DNA of 5,679 nt, from the NCBI GenBank assembly GCA_963169595.1, contig CAUJFM010000260.1:1-5679 (forward strand), in the 5' to 3' direction. This document shows positions 1-5,679 of the stretch, in pieces. The notes beneath the pieces were generated by a model. The model ran no database searches. It was not told the origin of the DNA and saw nothing but the letters and a program-made list of their open reading frames with translations. The stretch comes from Bacteroidota bacterium. GTDB lineage: Bacteria; Bacteroidota; Bacteroidia; Flavobacteriales_F; PHOS-HE28. Position 1 is the stretch's first letter, and each line of letters starts with the position of its first letter. The position numbers and the translations under genes were made by a program.

Positions 1-277
1 CGAAAGACAACATCAACGCCGTCGAGGAATCACCATCCTCCGGGGCCACCTCTTCCAATGCGGATGCGTGCATGCCCTGTAACGCCAGGATCAACGGCTT
101 CGCATTGCGCCCTTCGCGATAGGCCTTCACCACCTCTTCCAGCGCATTGGTGGTCTTGCCCATGGCGCTCACCACGATGAGGAGATCGTCCTGTTTGAAC
201 GCCTCCAGCACGCGCGCCACATTGCGCACGCCCTGTGCCTCCTTCACGCTGGCCCCCCCGAACTTGAATACTTTCAT
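1..277 (-). CDS. Aspartate kinase, N-terminal fragment (runs off left edge)
   Basis: Aspartate kinase phosphorylates L-aspartate with ATP in the cytoplasm, the first step towards lysine, threonine, methionine and diaminopimelate. The minus strand reads from ATG at 277-275 without a stop to base 1, giving 92 codons. Residues 1-10 (MKVFKFGGAS) carry the K-F-G-G nucleotide-binding motif of the amino acid kinase fold. VVSAMGKTTNALE at residues 35-47 is the second conserved block of aspartate kinases. Both motifs sit where the family has them, so the start is secure. The rest of the kinase domain and any ACT regulatory domains lie outside the window, so a monofunctional enzyme (lysC type) cannot be separated from a fusion with homoserine dehydrogenase (thrA type); no symbol is given. 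The gene is divergent from the propeller gene at 402. A run of seven G precedes the start and another lies within codons 6-9. Confidence 0.9.
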   Translation of the reverse strand, partial: MKVFKFGGASVKEAQGVRNVARVLEAFKQDDLLIVVSAMGKTTNALEEVVKAYREGRNAKPLILALQGMHASALEEVAPEDGDSSTALMLSF

Positions 278-401
278 TCCCCCCCGTTTGAGTTCACGGC
301 GTGAAGATGCGCAAGGGCCACCGATCTTGGCTCCGTTGCTACATGTTGGCCCCTATGGTACAAGCAACCATCCTTGGGCCGTCAACGTCTTCCCTTGAAC
401 C
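278..401. other. Divergent intergenic region
   Basis: These 124 bases separate two genes transcribed away from each other, so both 5' leaders and both promoters should lie here. I see no convincing Bacteroidota promoter (TTTG near -33 and TAnnTTTG near -7) in either direction. The best minus-strand guess for the kinase is TTGACG (385-380) followed after 19 bases by TACCAT (360-355), which is only sigma-70-like. Neither gene has a clear Shine-Dalgarno site: the kinase start is preceded by a plain run of G, and the propeller start by CCCTTGAACC. The most visible structure is the inverted repeat described separately at 348-380. A weaker stem pairs 315-320 with 328-333 around a 7-base loop and includes one G-T pair. 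Confidence 0.5.
348..380. repeat. Bipartite inverted repeat upstream of the propeller gene
   Basis: GGCCC at 348-352 pairs with GGGCC at 376-380. Nested inside, ATGGT at 355-359 pairs with ACCAT at 367-371 around a 7-base loop (360-366). The two 5-bp stems are separated by an internal loop of 2 and 4 bases. The structure ends 21 bases before the ATG at 402. It could be an RNA hairpin in the leader of that gene, an operator between the divergent genes, or chance in GC-rich DNA. No T-run follows it on either strand, which argues against an intrinsic terminator. The pairing is seen directly; the role is unknown. Confidence 0.3.
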
Positions 402-1859
402 ATGGAACCACGCTTTTTATCGCTGTTGGCCGGATTGGCATTGGCCCCCTTCGTCCCTGCACAGGTGCCCATCATCGATTACAGTTTCCTGGCCGTGCCG
501 CCCAGCGTAGAGGCCAACAGCATCGTCGTGCAACCGGATGGCAGGATCCTGGTGGGCGGGGCCTTCACCAACTATGCGGGTAGCGGGAAGAACAACCTGG
601 TGCGCCTGAACAACGATGGTACGGTGGACCCCACGTGGAACCCCGCAGGCAGCGGACCTGGCCACGTGGTACAGGACGTTGCACTGATGCCGGACGGCCG
701 CATCCTCATTGGCGGGGCCTTCACCGCGTACAACGGGCAAGTGGTACAGTTCGTGGCACGCTTGCTGCCCGATGGCACGCGCGACACCGGCTTCAACATA
801 CCGGCGAACACGATCAACGGCGCCGTGCGGGCCATTGCGCTGCAGAAGGACAACAAGGTGATCGCCGTGGGCGACTTCTTCGAGTGCTACGGCCACAGCA
901 GCCCGCACATCGCGCGCTTCAACCCGGACGGTTCCATCGACCTGGATTTCGACATGGGCACCGGTTTTAACGACAATGCGCACGATGTGCTGGTCTTTCC
1001 CGACCTGCGCATTGCGGTGACCGGTGCCTTCACGCAATACGACGGGAACAACTGCGGGCACATCGCGGTGCTCACCGAGGACGGCCCCTACGACACCAGC
1101 GTGCAGAACGACCCCGGGCTTACCGGGGCATCCAGCACGGGCGAGGCCCTGGCGCGGCAACCCGACGGGAAGCTGCTGGTGGCGGGGCAGTTCGGCTATC
1201 ACAACGGGATGGTGGTACACGGGGTGGTGCGGCTGAACCCCGACGGCACGCGCGACAACAGCTTCAATGCACCGTTCTACCCTTACGCCACCGTGAATGC
1301 CATCGCGGTGCAGGATGATGGCCGCATCCTGGTGGGCGGCGAGTACACCGATGCCATGTACAACATCGGCATCACAGGGCCCAACCGGATCACGCGGCTG
1401 CTGGCCGATGGCAGCATGGACACGACCTTTGCGGCGGGCGCGGGCGCACTGCCCGCAGCGGGAAGCACCGCGTACATCCGCAGCATCGCCCTGCAGCCGG
1501 ACGGGCGCATCCTGGTGGGCGGCCGCTTCGGCGCGTTCGATAGCGAGGCACAGTACCAGCAGCTCATCCGCCTGTATCCCGATGCACAGACCGGCGTGGA
1601 CGACCACATCGGCAGGGACATGCTGCACGTATTCCAGGACCCGTCCACCCGCGAACTCGTGTTGCGCGGCCTGCCGAGCACCAATGGCACGGCGGAGGTG
1701 CTGGTCCACGACGGTGCGGGGCGCCTCGCCTTCCGAGCCTCCGTATCCGTGGCCGATCAGCGGGAGTTGCGCTTAGCGCCGCAATTGGGCCTCGGCGTGT
1801 ACGTGATCAGCCTCCGCCAAGGCAGCTTCCAGGCTTCGGCCAAGCTGCTGGTCCGTTAA
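402..1859 (+). CDS. Secreted delta-60-repeat (DUF5122-type) beta-propeller protein with T9SS sorting domain
   Basis: This 485-residue protein is probably exported and anchored to or released from the cell surface; no enzymatic function is recognisable. Residues 1-20 form a short signal peptide: M-E-P-R, then a hydrophobic stretch ending A-P-F-V-P-A before Q21. Seven repeats follow at roughly 39-80, 89-132, 141-184, 193-234, 246-289, 297-343 and 359-396. The typical pattern is A-x-Q-P-D-G-R-I-L-V-G-G-x-F, then R-L-N-x-D-G-x-x-D-x-x-F, as in the delta-60/DUF5122 family, where such repeats build a beta-propeller. Repeat 4 is degraded (VFPDLRIAVTGAF) and repeat 3 has lost the PDG turn. Residues 405-485 are a beta-rich domain ending G-L-G-V-Y-V-I-S-L and a final K-L-L-V-R, typical of T9SS type A sorting domains. 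The signal peptide directly after ATG 402 supports this start. The gene appears monocistronic and convergent with the GNAT remnant. Confidence 0.9.
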   Translation: MEPRFLSLLAGLALAPFVPAQVPIIDYSFLAVPPSVEANSIVVQPDGRILVGGAFTNYAGSGKNNLVRLNNDGTVDPTWNPAGSGPGHVVQDVALMPDGRILIGGAFTAYNGQVVQFVARLLPDGTRDTGFNIPANTINGAVRAIALQKDNKVIAVGDFFECYGHSSPHIARFNPDGSIDLDFDMGTGFNDNAHDVLVFPDLRIAVTGAFTQYDGNNCGHIAVLTEDGPYDTSVQNDPGLTGASSTGEALARQPDGKLLVAGQFGYHNGMVVHGVVRLNPDGTRDNSFNAPFYPYATVNAIAVQDDGRILVGGEYTDAMYNIGITGPNRITRLLADGSMDTTFAAGAGALPAAGSTAYIRSIALQPDGRILVGGRFGAFDSEAQYQQLIRLYPDAQTGVDDHIGRDMLHVFQDPSTRELVLRGLPSTNGTAEVLVHDGAGRLAFRASVSVADQRELRLAPQLGLGVYVISLRQGSFQASAKLLVR

Positions 1860-2031
1860 GGTCGGCGCAGCAGTGCCTGCATCTGTTCCCTTTCCAGCGT
1901 CCCATTCAACCAGCCGTTGTCGAAGGAAGCTCCGAACCGCTCATAGAACCGGATCGCATCGGTGTCCGATCCAGCACCTGCCAGAGCATGCCGCTGTAGT
2001 TCTGCTCCACGGCATGGCGTACGCAGGCCAC
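1856..2031 (-). pseudogene. GNAT N-acetyltransferase remnant, 5' truncated and frameshifted
   Basis: GNAT enzymes move an acetyl group from acetyl-CoA to an amine. Two pieces of one such protein are visible in different minus-strand frames. The upstream piece (2031 to about 1961) reads VACVRHAVEQNYSGMLWQVLDRT. The downstream piece (1960-1856) reads DAIRFYERFGASFDNGWLNG, then TLEREQMQALLRRP and a stop. Together they match the last third of small GNATs, whose consensus there is RHAVE..C.GM.WQVLDWN.PAIRFYE.FGA. Losing one base near 1961-1966 would explain the break, because restoring one gives L-D-R-T-P-D-A-I-R-F-Y-E. Reading the upstream piece further back hits a TGA at 2043-2041, and I find no secure acetyl-CoA-binding loop (R/Q-x-x-G-x-G/A) or N-terminal half. 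The gene is therefore truncated as well as frameshifted. Its TAA lies within the TTAA at 1856-1859 that also holds the propeller stop. Confidence 0.72.
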
Positions 2032-2208
2032 ATGACGGGTTCATGGACGCACAGGAAGCCCCCATGCTCGTGCTTTCACGATCGGGCGCATGTTTTAGGT
2101 ACGAACGTGGACCATCGTGCATGCATTGGGCCACCAGTTTCCAAATGCCACTTGCAGTTTCTTCCGAAAGCCGCGCCAAGCCTGCACTTCCTTCGCGGGT
2201 AGCCCGGT
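2032..2208. other. Gene-free, less GC-rich stretch between GNAT remnant and ABC operon
   Basis: No frame here gives a protein I recognise, and the base composition is visibly less GC-rich than in the genes on both sides. Together with the GNAT remnant it forms about 350 bases without an intact gene. Some minus-strand words could be further decayed GNAT sequence (WSTFVPKTC near 2122-2096; GFLCVHEP near 2060-2038), but they lie in yet another frame and the match is too loose to call. The stretch also holds a bulged hairpin at 2063-2096 and a 4-bp stem (2196-2199 with 2203-2206) just after the permease stop. It could be decayed gene sequence, a dispersed repeat or an ordinary 3' region. Confidence 0.4.
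2063..2096 (+). terminator. Possible bulged hairpin followed by four T
   Basis: On the plus strand CATGC (2063-2067) pairs with GCATG (2088-2092). Inside it TCGTG (2068-2072) pairs with CACGA (2077-2081) around a CTTT loop, leaving a 6-base bulge at 2082-2087. TTTT follows at 2093-2096. It could end transcription from the propeller gene, but it lies about 200 bases beyond that stop. The bulge and short T-run make it a weak candidate. Confidence 0.2.
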
Positions 2209-3318
2209 TCAACCCGTCTTCCGGTAGTTCAACACCGCCCACGTGTTCAGCACCACCGCCATGCCTGCTATGGCCAGGAAGTTGGGCAGGATGCCCATGA
2301 AGCCGCTGCCCTTCAGCATCACCAAGCGCATCACCTCGACCATGTGCGCCACCGGGTTGAAGCGTGTCATCACCTGGGCCCAACCCGGCATGCTGTCCAC
2401 CGGGGTGAAGAGACCTCCCAACAGGATGAAGATCATCACGAAGAAGAACATCACGAACATGGCCTGCTGCTGGCTGGCGCAATAGGTGGAGACCAGCAGG
2501 CCGAAGCCGAGGACCGCGACCAGGTACACCGCGACGAAAGCGTACAACAGCCACACGGAGCCCTGCGGAGCAATGCCATAGACGAACCAGGCGAGCAGGA
2601 GCCCGATGGTGAAGACCACCATGGCCATGATCCAGAAGGGGATCAATTTGCCGAGGATGAAATCGCGCTTGCGGATGGGCGTGACGTTGATCTGCTCGAT
2701 GGTGCCCGTCTCCCGTTCCTTCACGATGTTCAGGGCGCTGAGCATGCCGCCGATCATGGTGACGAGGATGGCGAGGATGCCGGGAATGAAGGCGATCCGA
2801 TGGTTCCGTTCCGGGTTGAACAGGCCGGAGGAGGTGACGGCGATCGCCTCGTGTGGCGGGTCCGGCGCATAAGTCGCCACTACGGAGCTGTTGAAGGATC
2901 TCAGGATGGTGCCGAGGTAGGCGCCGCCCACGCCGGCCTTCATCCCGTTGATCGCGTTCACGGCGATGAACACCTGCTGCACATGCTCCCGCATCAGGTT
3001 GCGCTCGAAGCCGGAAGGGACCTGCAGGACCAGGTCGGCGGCGTCGGCCTCCACCAAGGCATAAGCACTGGCGTAGGAGGGCGCATAGTCCACCAGCCGG
3101 AAATAGCCCGAGGCGGTGATCCGCTCGAGCAATTGCCGCGACAAGCCGGAGCGGTCCTGGTCCACCACCACCAGGTCGATGTTCTTGATCTCGAAGCTCG
3201 CCGCCAGCGGCAGCACGAGGAACTGCATGATGGGCGCCACCAGCGAAATGATCAGGATGGCCTTGTTCCTGAAGATCTGCAGGAACTCCTTTTTGAGCAG
3301 GACGGGGAGCACGCGCAT
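2209..3318 (-). CDS. ABC-2 type transporter permease (YbhR/YbhS-like), second permease of the operon
   Basis: This 369-residue inner-membrane protein should form half of the membrane channel of an exporter driven by the ATPases encoded upstream. It has the ABC2_membrane_3 layout. A short cytoplasmic start (K-K-E-F-L-Q-I-F-R-N-K) precedes membrane helix 1 at about 19-40. A periplasmic domain of about 130 residues follows, with V-V-V-D-Q at 50-54 and PSGFERNLM at 101-109. Five helices lie near 174-196, 224-248, 255-278, 284-304 and 341-362. The cytoplasmic coupling stretch between helices 2 and 3 reads IVKERETGTIEQINVTPIRK (198-217), which is characteristic of the family. The ATG at 3318 lies 3 bases after the stop of permease 1. 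No good ribosome-binding site is seen, so coupled translation is likely. It resembles permease 1 throughout, suggesting an old duplication and a heterodimeric channel. Substrate unknown; a drug or other amphiphile is inferred from the family only. Confidence 0.9.
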   Translation of the reverse strand: MRVLPVLLKKEFLQIFRNKAILIISLVAPIMQFLVLPLAASFEIKNIDLVVVDQDRSGLSRQLLERITASGYFRLVDYAPSYASAYALVEADAADLVLQVPSGFERNLMREHVQQVFIAVNAINGMKAGVGGAYLGTILRSFNSSVVATYAPDPPHEAIAVTSSGLFNPERNHRIAFIPGILAILVTMIGGMLSALNIVKERETGTIEQINVTPIRKRDFILGKLIPFWIMAMVVFTIGLLLAWFVYGIAPQGSVWLLYAFVAVYLVAVLGFGLLVSTYCASQQQAMFVMFFFVMIFILLGGLFTPVDSMPGWAQVMTRFNPVAHMVEVMRLVMLKGSGFMGILPNFLAIAGMAVVLNTWAVLNYRKTG

Positions 3319-3321
3319 GGT

Positions 3322-4482
3322 TCAGGCCAGTCTGATCTTGAATTTCCGCAGGCACAGCACGAAGAGGAACAGCGTCATTCCCAGCAGCACCGCCGTTTCC
3401 CGCCAGATCGCCGAAAAGCCGGCGCCCTTGATCATGACGTCCTTCACGATGGTGTAATACCATTTGGACGGTACGACATTGGCGAGCACCTGCAACGCCA
3501 CAGGCATGTCCTCGATGGGGAACATGAAGCCGCTGAGGATGACCGTGGGCAGCAACATGCCGATCAGCGAAGCGAACATGGCCGCCTGCTGCGATTCCGT
3601 AACGATGGAAATAAGGATGCCGAGCGTGAGGCAGGTGGTGATGAAGAGCGTGCTCTCGCCCAGCAGCAACGGCAGGCTGCCACGGATGGGCAGGTCCAGC
3701 ACGGTGACGCTCAAGGCCAGGATGGCCAGCAGGTTGATGACCGACAGCAGGAGATAGGGGATCGCCTTGGCCAGGATCACCAGCGCGGGTTTCATCGGCG
3801 ACACCAGCAGCACTTCCATGGTGCCCAGCTCCTTCTCTTTCACAATGGCCACGGCCGTCATCATTACGCACACCAGCATCAGCACCATGGCCATCACGCC
3901 GGGCACGAAGTTGGGCGCGCCGCGCAGTTCGGGGTTGTACAGCATGCGCATCTCCGGCACGATCGCGTAAGGCATCGGCCCGGTAAACCGCGCTTCTCGG
4001 GCGTAATCCGAAATGATGGCCCGCAGGTAGCTTTCGATGGTGTTGGACAGGTTGATGTCCGTGGCATCGGTGAGGATCTGCACCGTGTTGCTGCCCTCCC
4101 TCACCAGCTTCCGCTCAAAGCCCGAAGGGATCACCAGCGCGGCCTTGATGTCGCCACTTCGGAATGCGTCGGTGATCCGCGATGGCGGCACCTGGTCGCG
4201 CACCACCGTGAAATAACGGCTCGCATCGATCTTGTCGATCAGCTGGCGGGATGCCTCGTCCTTCGCCTGGTCCACCACCACGATCCGCGTGTCCTTCACC
4301 TCGTTGCTTAGCACGAAGCCGAAGAGCAGCACCTGCACCACCGGCATGCCGAAGAGGATCAGCAGCGTCTTGCGGTCGCGCAGCACATGGTAGAATTCCT
4401 TGCGCACGAAGCTCAGCAACTGGCCGGCCTGCGCCGGTCCCCTGCGTCCCTGTGGCGTGTGGGTCTTCATCCGTTCAGGCAT
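3322..4482 (-). CDS. ABC-2 type transporter permease (YbhS/YbhR-like), first permease of the operon
   Basis: This inner-membrane protein of 386 residues probably pairs with the permease encoded just downstream. Numbered from the ATG at 4482, a polar start holding S-F-V-R-K-E-F-Y-H-V-L-R-D (24-36) leads into helix 1 at about 39-59. A periplasmic domain contains V-V-V-D-Q (68-72) and PSGFERKLVREG (119-130). Five helices lie near 192-213, 232-260, 270-294, 298-322 and 360-378. The coupling stretch AIVKEKELGTMEVLLVSPMK (212-231) and the S-G-F-M-F-P-I-E-D-M-P loop before the last helix are family hallmarks. Three starts are possible: GTG 4497, ATG 4482 and ATG 4470. I prefer 4482, which overlaps the ATPase 2 stop by 8 bases (ATGCCTGA) and has AAGG seven bases upstream. 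ATG 4470 lies 5 bases after that stop and is also plausible. The protein product would differ only in a polar tail. Confidence 0.9.
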   Translation of the reverse strand: MPERMKTHTPQGRRGPAQAGQLLSFVRKEFYHVLRDRKTLLILFGMPVVQVLLFGFVLSNEVKDTRIVVVDQAKDEASRQLIDKIDASRYFTVVRDQVPPSRITDAFRSGDIKAALVIPSGFERKLVREGSNTVQILTDATDINLSNTIESYLRAIISDYAREARFTGPMPYAIVPEMRMLYNPELRGAPNFVPGVMAMVLMLVCVMMTAVAIVKEKELGTMEVLLVSPMKPALVILAKAIPYLLLSVINLLAILALSVTVLDLPIRGSLPLLLGESTLFITTCLTLGILISIVTESQQAAMFASLIGMLLPTVILSGFMFPIEDMPVALQVLANVVPSKWYYTIVKDVMIKGAGFSAIWRETAVLLGMTLFLFVLCLRKFKIRLA

Positions 4483-5230
4483 CTCCCCGCCTTGCACCGC
4501 GGGCCAGTTGGTAGAACACGGCGTCCATGGAATCCGTGCTGAACTGTTCCTTCAGGGCCGCTGGCGTATCCAGCGCGGCGATGCGGCCGTCCACCATGAT
4601 GGACACGCGGTCGCAGTACTCGGCCTCGTCGAGGTAATGCGTGGTGACGAAGACGGTGATGCCCTGGCCGGTGGCCTCGTAGATCAGGTCCCAGAACTGC
4701 CGCCGGGTCACGGGGTCCACGCCGCCCGTGGGTTCGTCCAGGAACACGATGCGCGGTCCATGGAACACGGCGACGGAGAACGCGAGCTTCTGTTTCCATC
4801 CCAAGGGCAGGCCGCCCACGAGCTTGTCCGCTTCCTTCCCCAGGCCCAGCTTGCCTATCAGCTCGTCGCGTTGCCTGCGGATGCGCTCCTTCGGCAGGCC
4901 GTAGATGCCTGCGAAGAAGTCGATGTTCTCCGTGACGGTGAGGTCCTCGTACAGCGAGAACTTCTGGCTCATGTACCCGATGTTCCGCTTGATGTCCTCG
5001 GTCTGCGTCCGCACGTCGAAGCCCGCCACCCGGGCCTGCCCCGCACTCGGCCTGGAGAGCCCGCACAGCATGCGCATGGCCGTGGTCTTGCCTGCGCCGT
5101 TCGCACCGAGGAAGCCGAAGATCTCGCCTTGGCCCACCTGGAAGCTGATCGCATTCACCGCGATGAAAGCGCCGAAACGCTTGGTGAGGCCCTCGGCCTG
5201 GATCGCGTAGGTGGTTCCCGTGGTGCTCAT
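4475..5230 (-). CDS. ABC transporter ATP-binding protein 2 (like the C-terminal ATPase of YbhF)
   Basis: This 251-residue cytoplasmic ATPase should power the two permeases downstream. Visible motifs are Walker A GANGAGKTT (42-50), a Q-loop glutamine at 89 (Y-M-S-Q-K), Walker B I-V-F-L-D-E-P (161-167) with catalytic Glu166, D-loop GGVDP (169-173), and H-loop His198 in VTTHYLDEAEYCDRV. The signature is not the usual LSGGQ: it reads GGLPLGWKQ (139-147), and the PLGWKQ form is familiar from the YbhF/drug-exporter branch. Length is normal for a single ATPase domain. ATG 5230 is chosen over the upstream in-frame GTG at 5251 because it overlaps the stop of the preceding ATPase gene as ATGA, a classic coupling arrangement. 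Its own stop overlaps or nearly touches the permease 1 start. All catalytic residues are present, so it is probably the main hydrolysing subunit. Confidence 0.92.
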   Translation of the reverse strand: MSTTGTTYAIQAEGLTKRFGAFIAVNAISFQVGQGEIFGFLGANGAGKTTAMRMLCGLSRPSAGQARVAGFDVRTQTEDIKRNIGYMSQKFSLYEDLTVTENIDFFAGIYGLPKERIRRQRDELIGKLGLGKEADKLVGGLPLGWKQKLAFSVAVFHGPRIVFLDEPTGGVDPVTRRQFWDLIYEATGQGITVFVTTHYLDEAEYCDRVSIMVDGRIAALDTPAALKEQFSTDSMDAVFYQLARGARRGDA

Positions 5231-5679
5231 GACATCCGGTCCTGGGTACACTTGATGAATACATCCTCGATCGTCGGTAGCACCGGGCGCACCACGGAAT
5301 CGCGGAGCCCCTGCGCGATGAGATGTGCTTTGATCGCCGCTTCATCGATCGCACCCGATGCCGCCACGGCCGCATGCGCGAACTCACCGGACCCGTAGCA
5401 GCGGATCACGCCTTCGAGCGTGTTCATGGCGCGGATGGTCGCCGACATGGTGCCGGCCTTCACCGCGTAAAGCCGGTCCGGATAGGCGGCACGGATGGCG
5501 GCAGGCGTGTCCACCTGCAGGATGCGGCCCTCCTGGATCAGTGCGATCCGTTCGCACAGCGCGGCCTCATCCATGTAGGGCGTGGCCACGAGGATGGTGA
5601 TCCCGCGCGCCTTGAGCCGTGCGAGCATCTCCCAGAACTCCTTGCGCGACACGGGGTCCACGCCGGTGGTGGGCTCATC
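5227..5679 (-). CDS. ABC transporter ATP-binding protein 1, C-terminal part (5' end beyond right edge)
   Basis: The open frame enters from the right edge already inside the Walker B motif: the first visible residues are DEPTTGVDPVSRKEFW, so D-E are the Walker B Asp and catalytic Glu. The remaining 150 residues end at TGA 5229-5227. The H-loop region reads I-L-V-A-T-P-Y-M-D-E-A (visible residues 29-39), with proline (34) in place of the usual histidine. The C-terminal domain ends VLPTIEDVFIK, a sequence common in DrrA/YbhF-type exporters. Walker A, the Q-loop and the signature lie outside the window. A methionine at 5661 lies inside the conserved core and is not the start. The stop overlaps the ATPase 2 start (ATGA), so this is a separate gene from ATPase 2, unlike E. 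coli YbhF where two ATPase domains are fused. A heterodimer of the two ATPases is likely. Confidence 0.9.
   Translation of the reverse strand, partial: DEPTTGVDPVSRKEFWEMLARLKARGITILVATPYMDEAALCERIALIQEGRILQVDTPAAIRAAYPDRLYAVKAGTMSATIRAMNTLEGVIRCYGSGEFAHAAVAASGAIDEAAIKAHLIAQGLRDSVVRPVLPTIEDVFIKCTQDRMS

Noticed and set aside
520..1560. Recurring words such as atcctggtgggcgg as a DNA repeat or CRISPR-like array
   Set aside because: They are in-frame codons of the repeated protein motif RILVGG. Spacing is irregular and the DNA differs between copies.
417..1709. Long open frame (430 codons) on the minus strand opposite the propeller gene
   Set aside because: Its translation is rich in H, R, A and V with no domain. 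It mirrors the GC-rich codon pattern of the plus-strand gene, whose signal peptide, repeats and sorting domain are clear.
2038..2130. Further GNAT N-terminal pieces in a third frame (WSTFVPKTC, GFLCVHEP)
   Set aside because: The words resemble GNAT strands, but they are short, interrupted by a stop and not collinear enough to claim without a database alignment.
2196..2206. CGGG-TAG-CCCG hairpin just after the permease 2 stop as an operon terminator
   Set aside because: The stem is only 4 bp with a 3-base loop, and no T-run follows it in the direction of transcription.
1856..3871. 671-codon minus-strand open frame running through the permeases into the GNAT remnant
   Set aside because: Only its last 35 codons (1960-1856) look like real protein, the GNAT C-terminus. 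The rest is an out-of-frame reading of the permeases and the spacer.
2344..4311. 655-codon open frame on the plus strand opposite both permeases
   Set aside because: It is extremely rich in H, Q, D, E and G, as expected when hydrophobic transmembrane codons are read antisense. The minus-strand permeases have recognisable family motifs.
4400..5398. 332-codon plus-strand open frame opposite the ATPase genes
   Set aside because: It has no motif and is antisense to ATPase 2 and ATPase 1, which carry Walker B, D-loop and, in ATPase 2, Walker A and H-loop sequences.

Overview
The window most likely comes from a GC-rich member of the Bacteroidota (Flavobacteriales-like). The strongest clue is the secreted beta-propeller protein at 402-1859, which ends in a type IX secretion (T9SS) sorting domain, a system confined to that phylum and close relatives. 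Weak or absent Shine-Dalgarno sequences before most starts fit this. I cannot name a genus.

Layout: (1) 1-277, minus strand: N-terminal 92 codons of an aspartate kinase, running off the left edge. (2) 278-401: divergent intergenic region with a bipartite inverted repeat at 348-380. (3) 402-1859, plus strand: delta-60-repeat (DUF5122-type) beta-propeller protein with a signal peptide and a T9SS C-terminal domain. (4) 1856-2031, minus strand: broken remnant of a GNAT N-acetyltransferase, split over two frames and lacking its N-terminal half; its stop codon interleaves with the stop of the propeller gene. (5) 2032-2208: visibly less GC-rich gene-free stretch. (6) 2209-5679, minus strand: four tightly packed ABC-2 transporter genes, read from right to left: ATPase 1 (partial, C-terminal 150 residues), ATPase 2, permease 1, permease 2.

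The four transporter genes are joined by an ATGA start/stop overlap, a probable 8-base overlap and a 3-base gap, so they look like one translationally coupled operon. They resemble the E. coli YbhF-YbhS-YbhR exporter, with the tandem-ATPase YbhF represented by two separate genes. In that family the exported substrates are drugs or other small amphiphiles, and a HlyD-type adaptor gene usually lies upstream; here that would be beyond the right edge. ATPase 1 has proline at the H-loop position, whereas ATPase 2 keeps the histidine, so the pair looks catalytically asymmetric.

Nothing here is clearly a new biological system. The items most worth a second look are the decayed GNAT gene with its low-GC flank, the split asymmetric ATPase pair, and the structured leader of the propeller gene.
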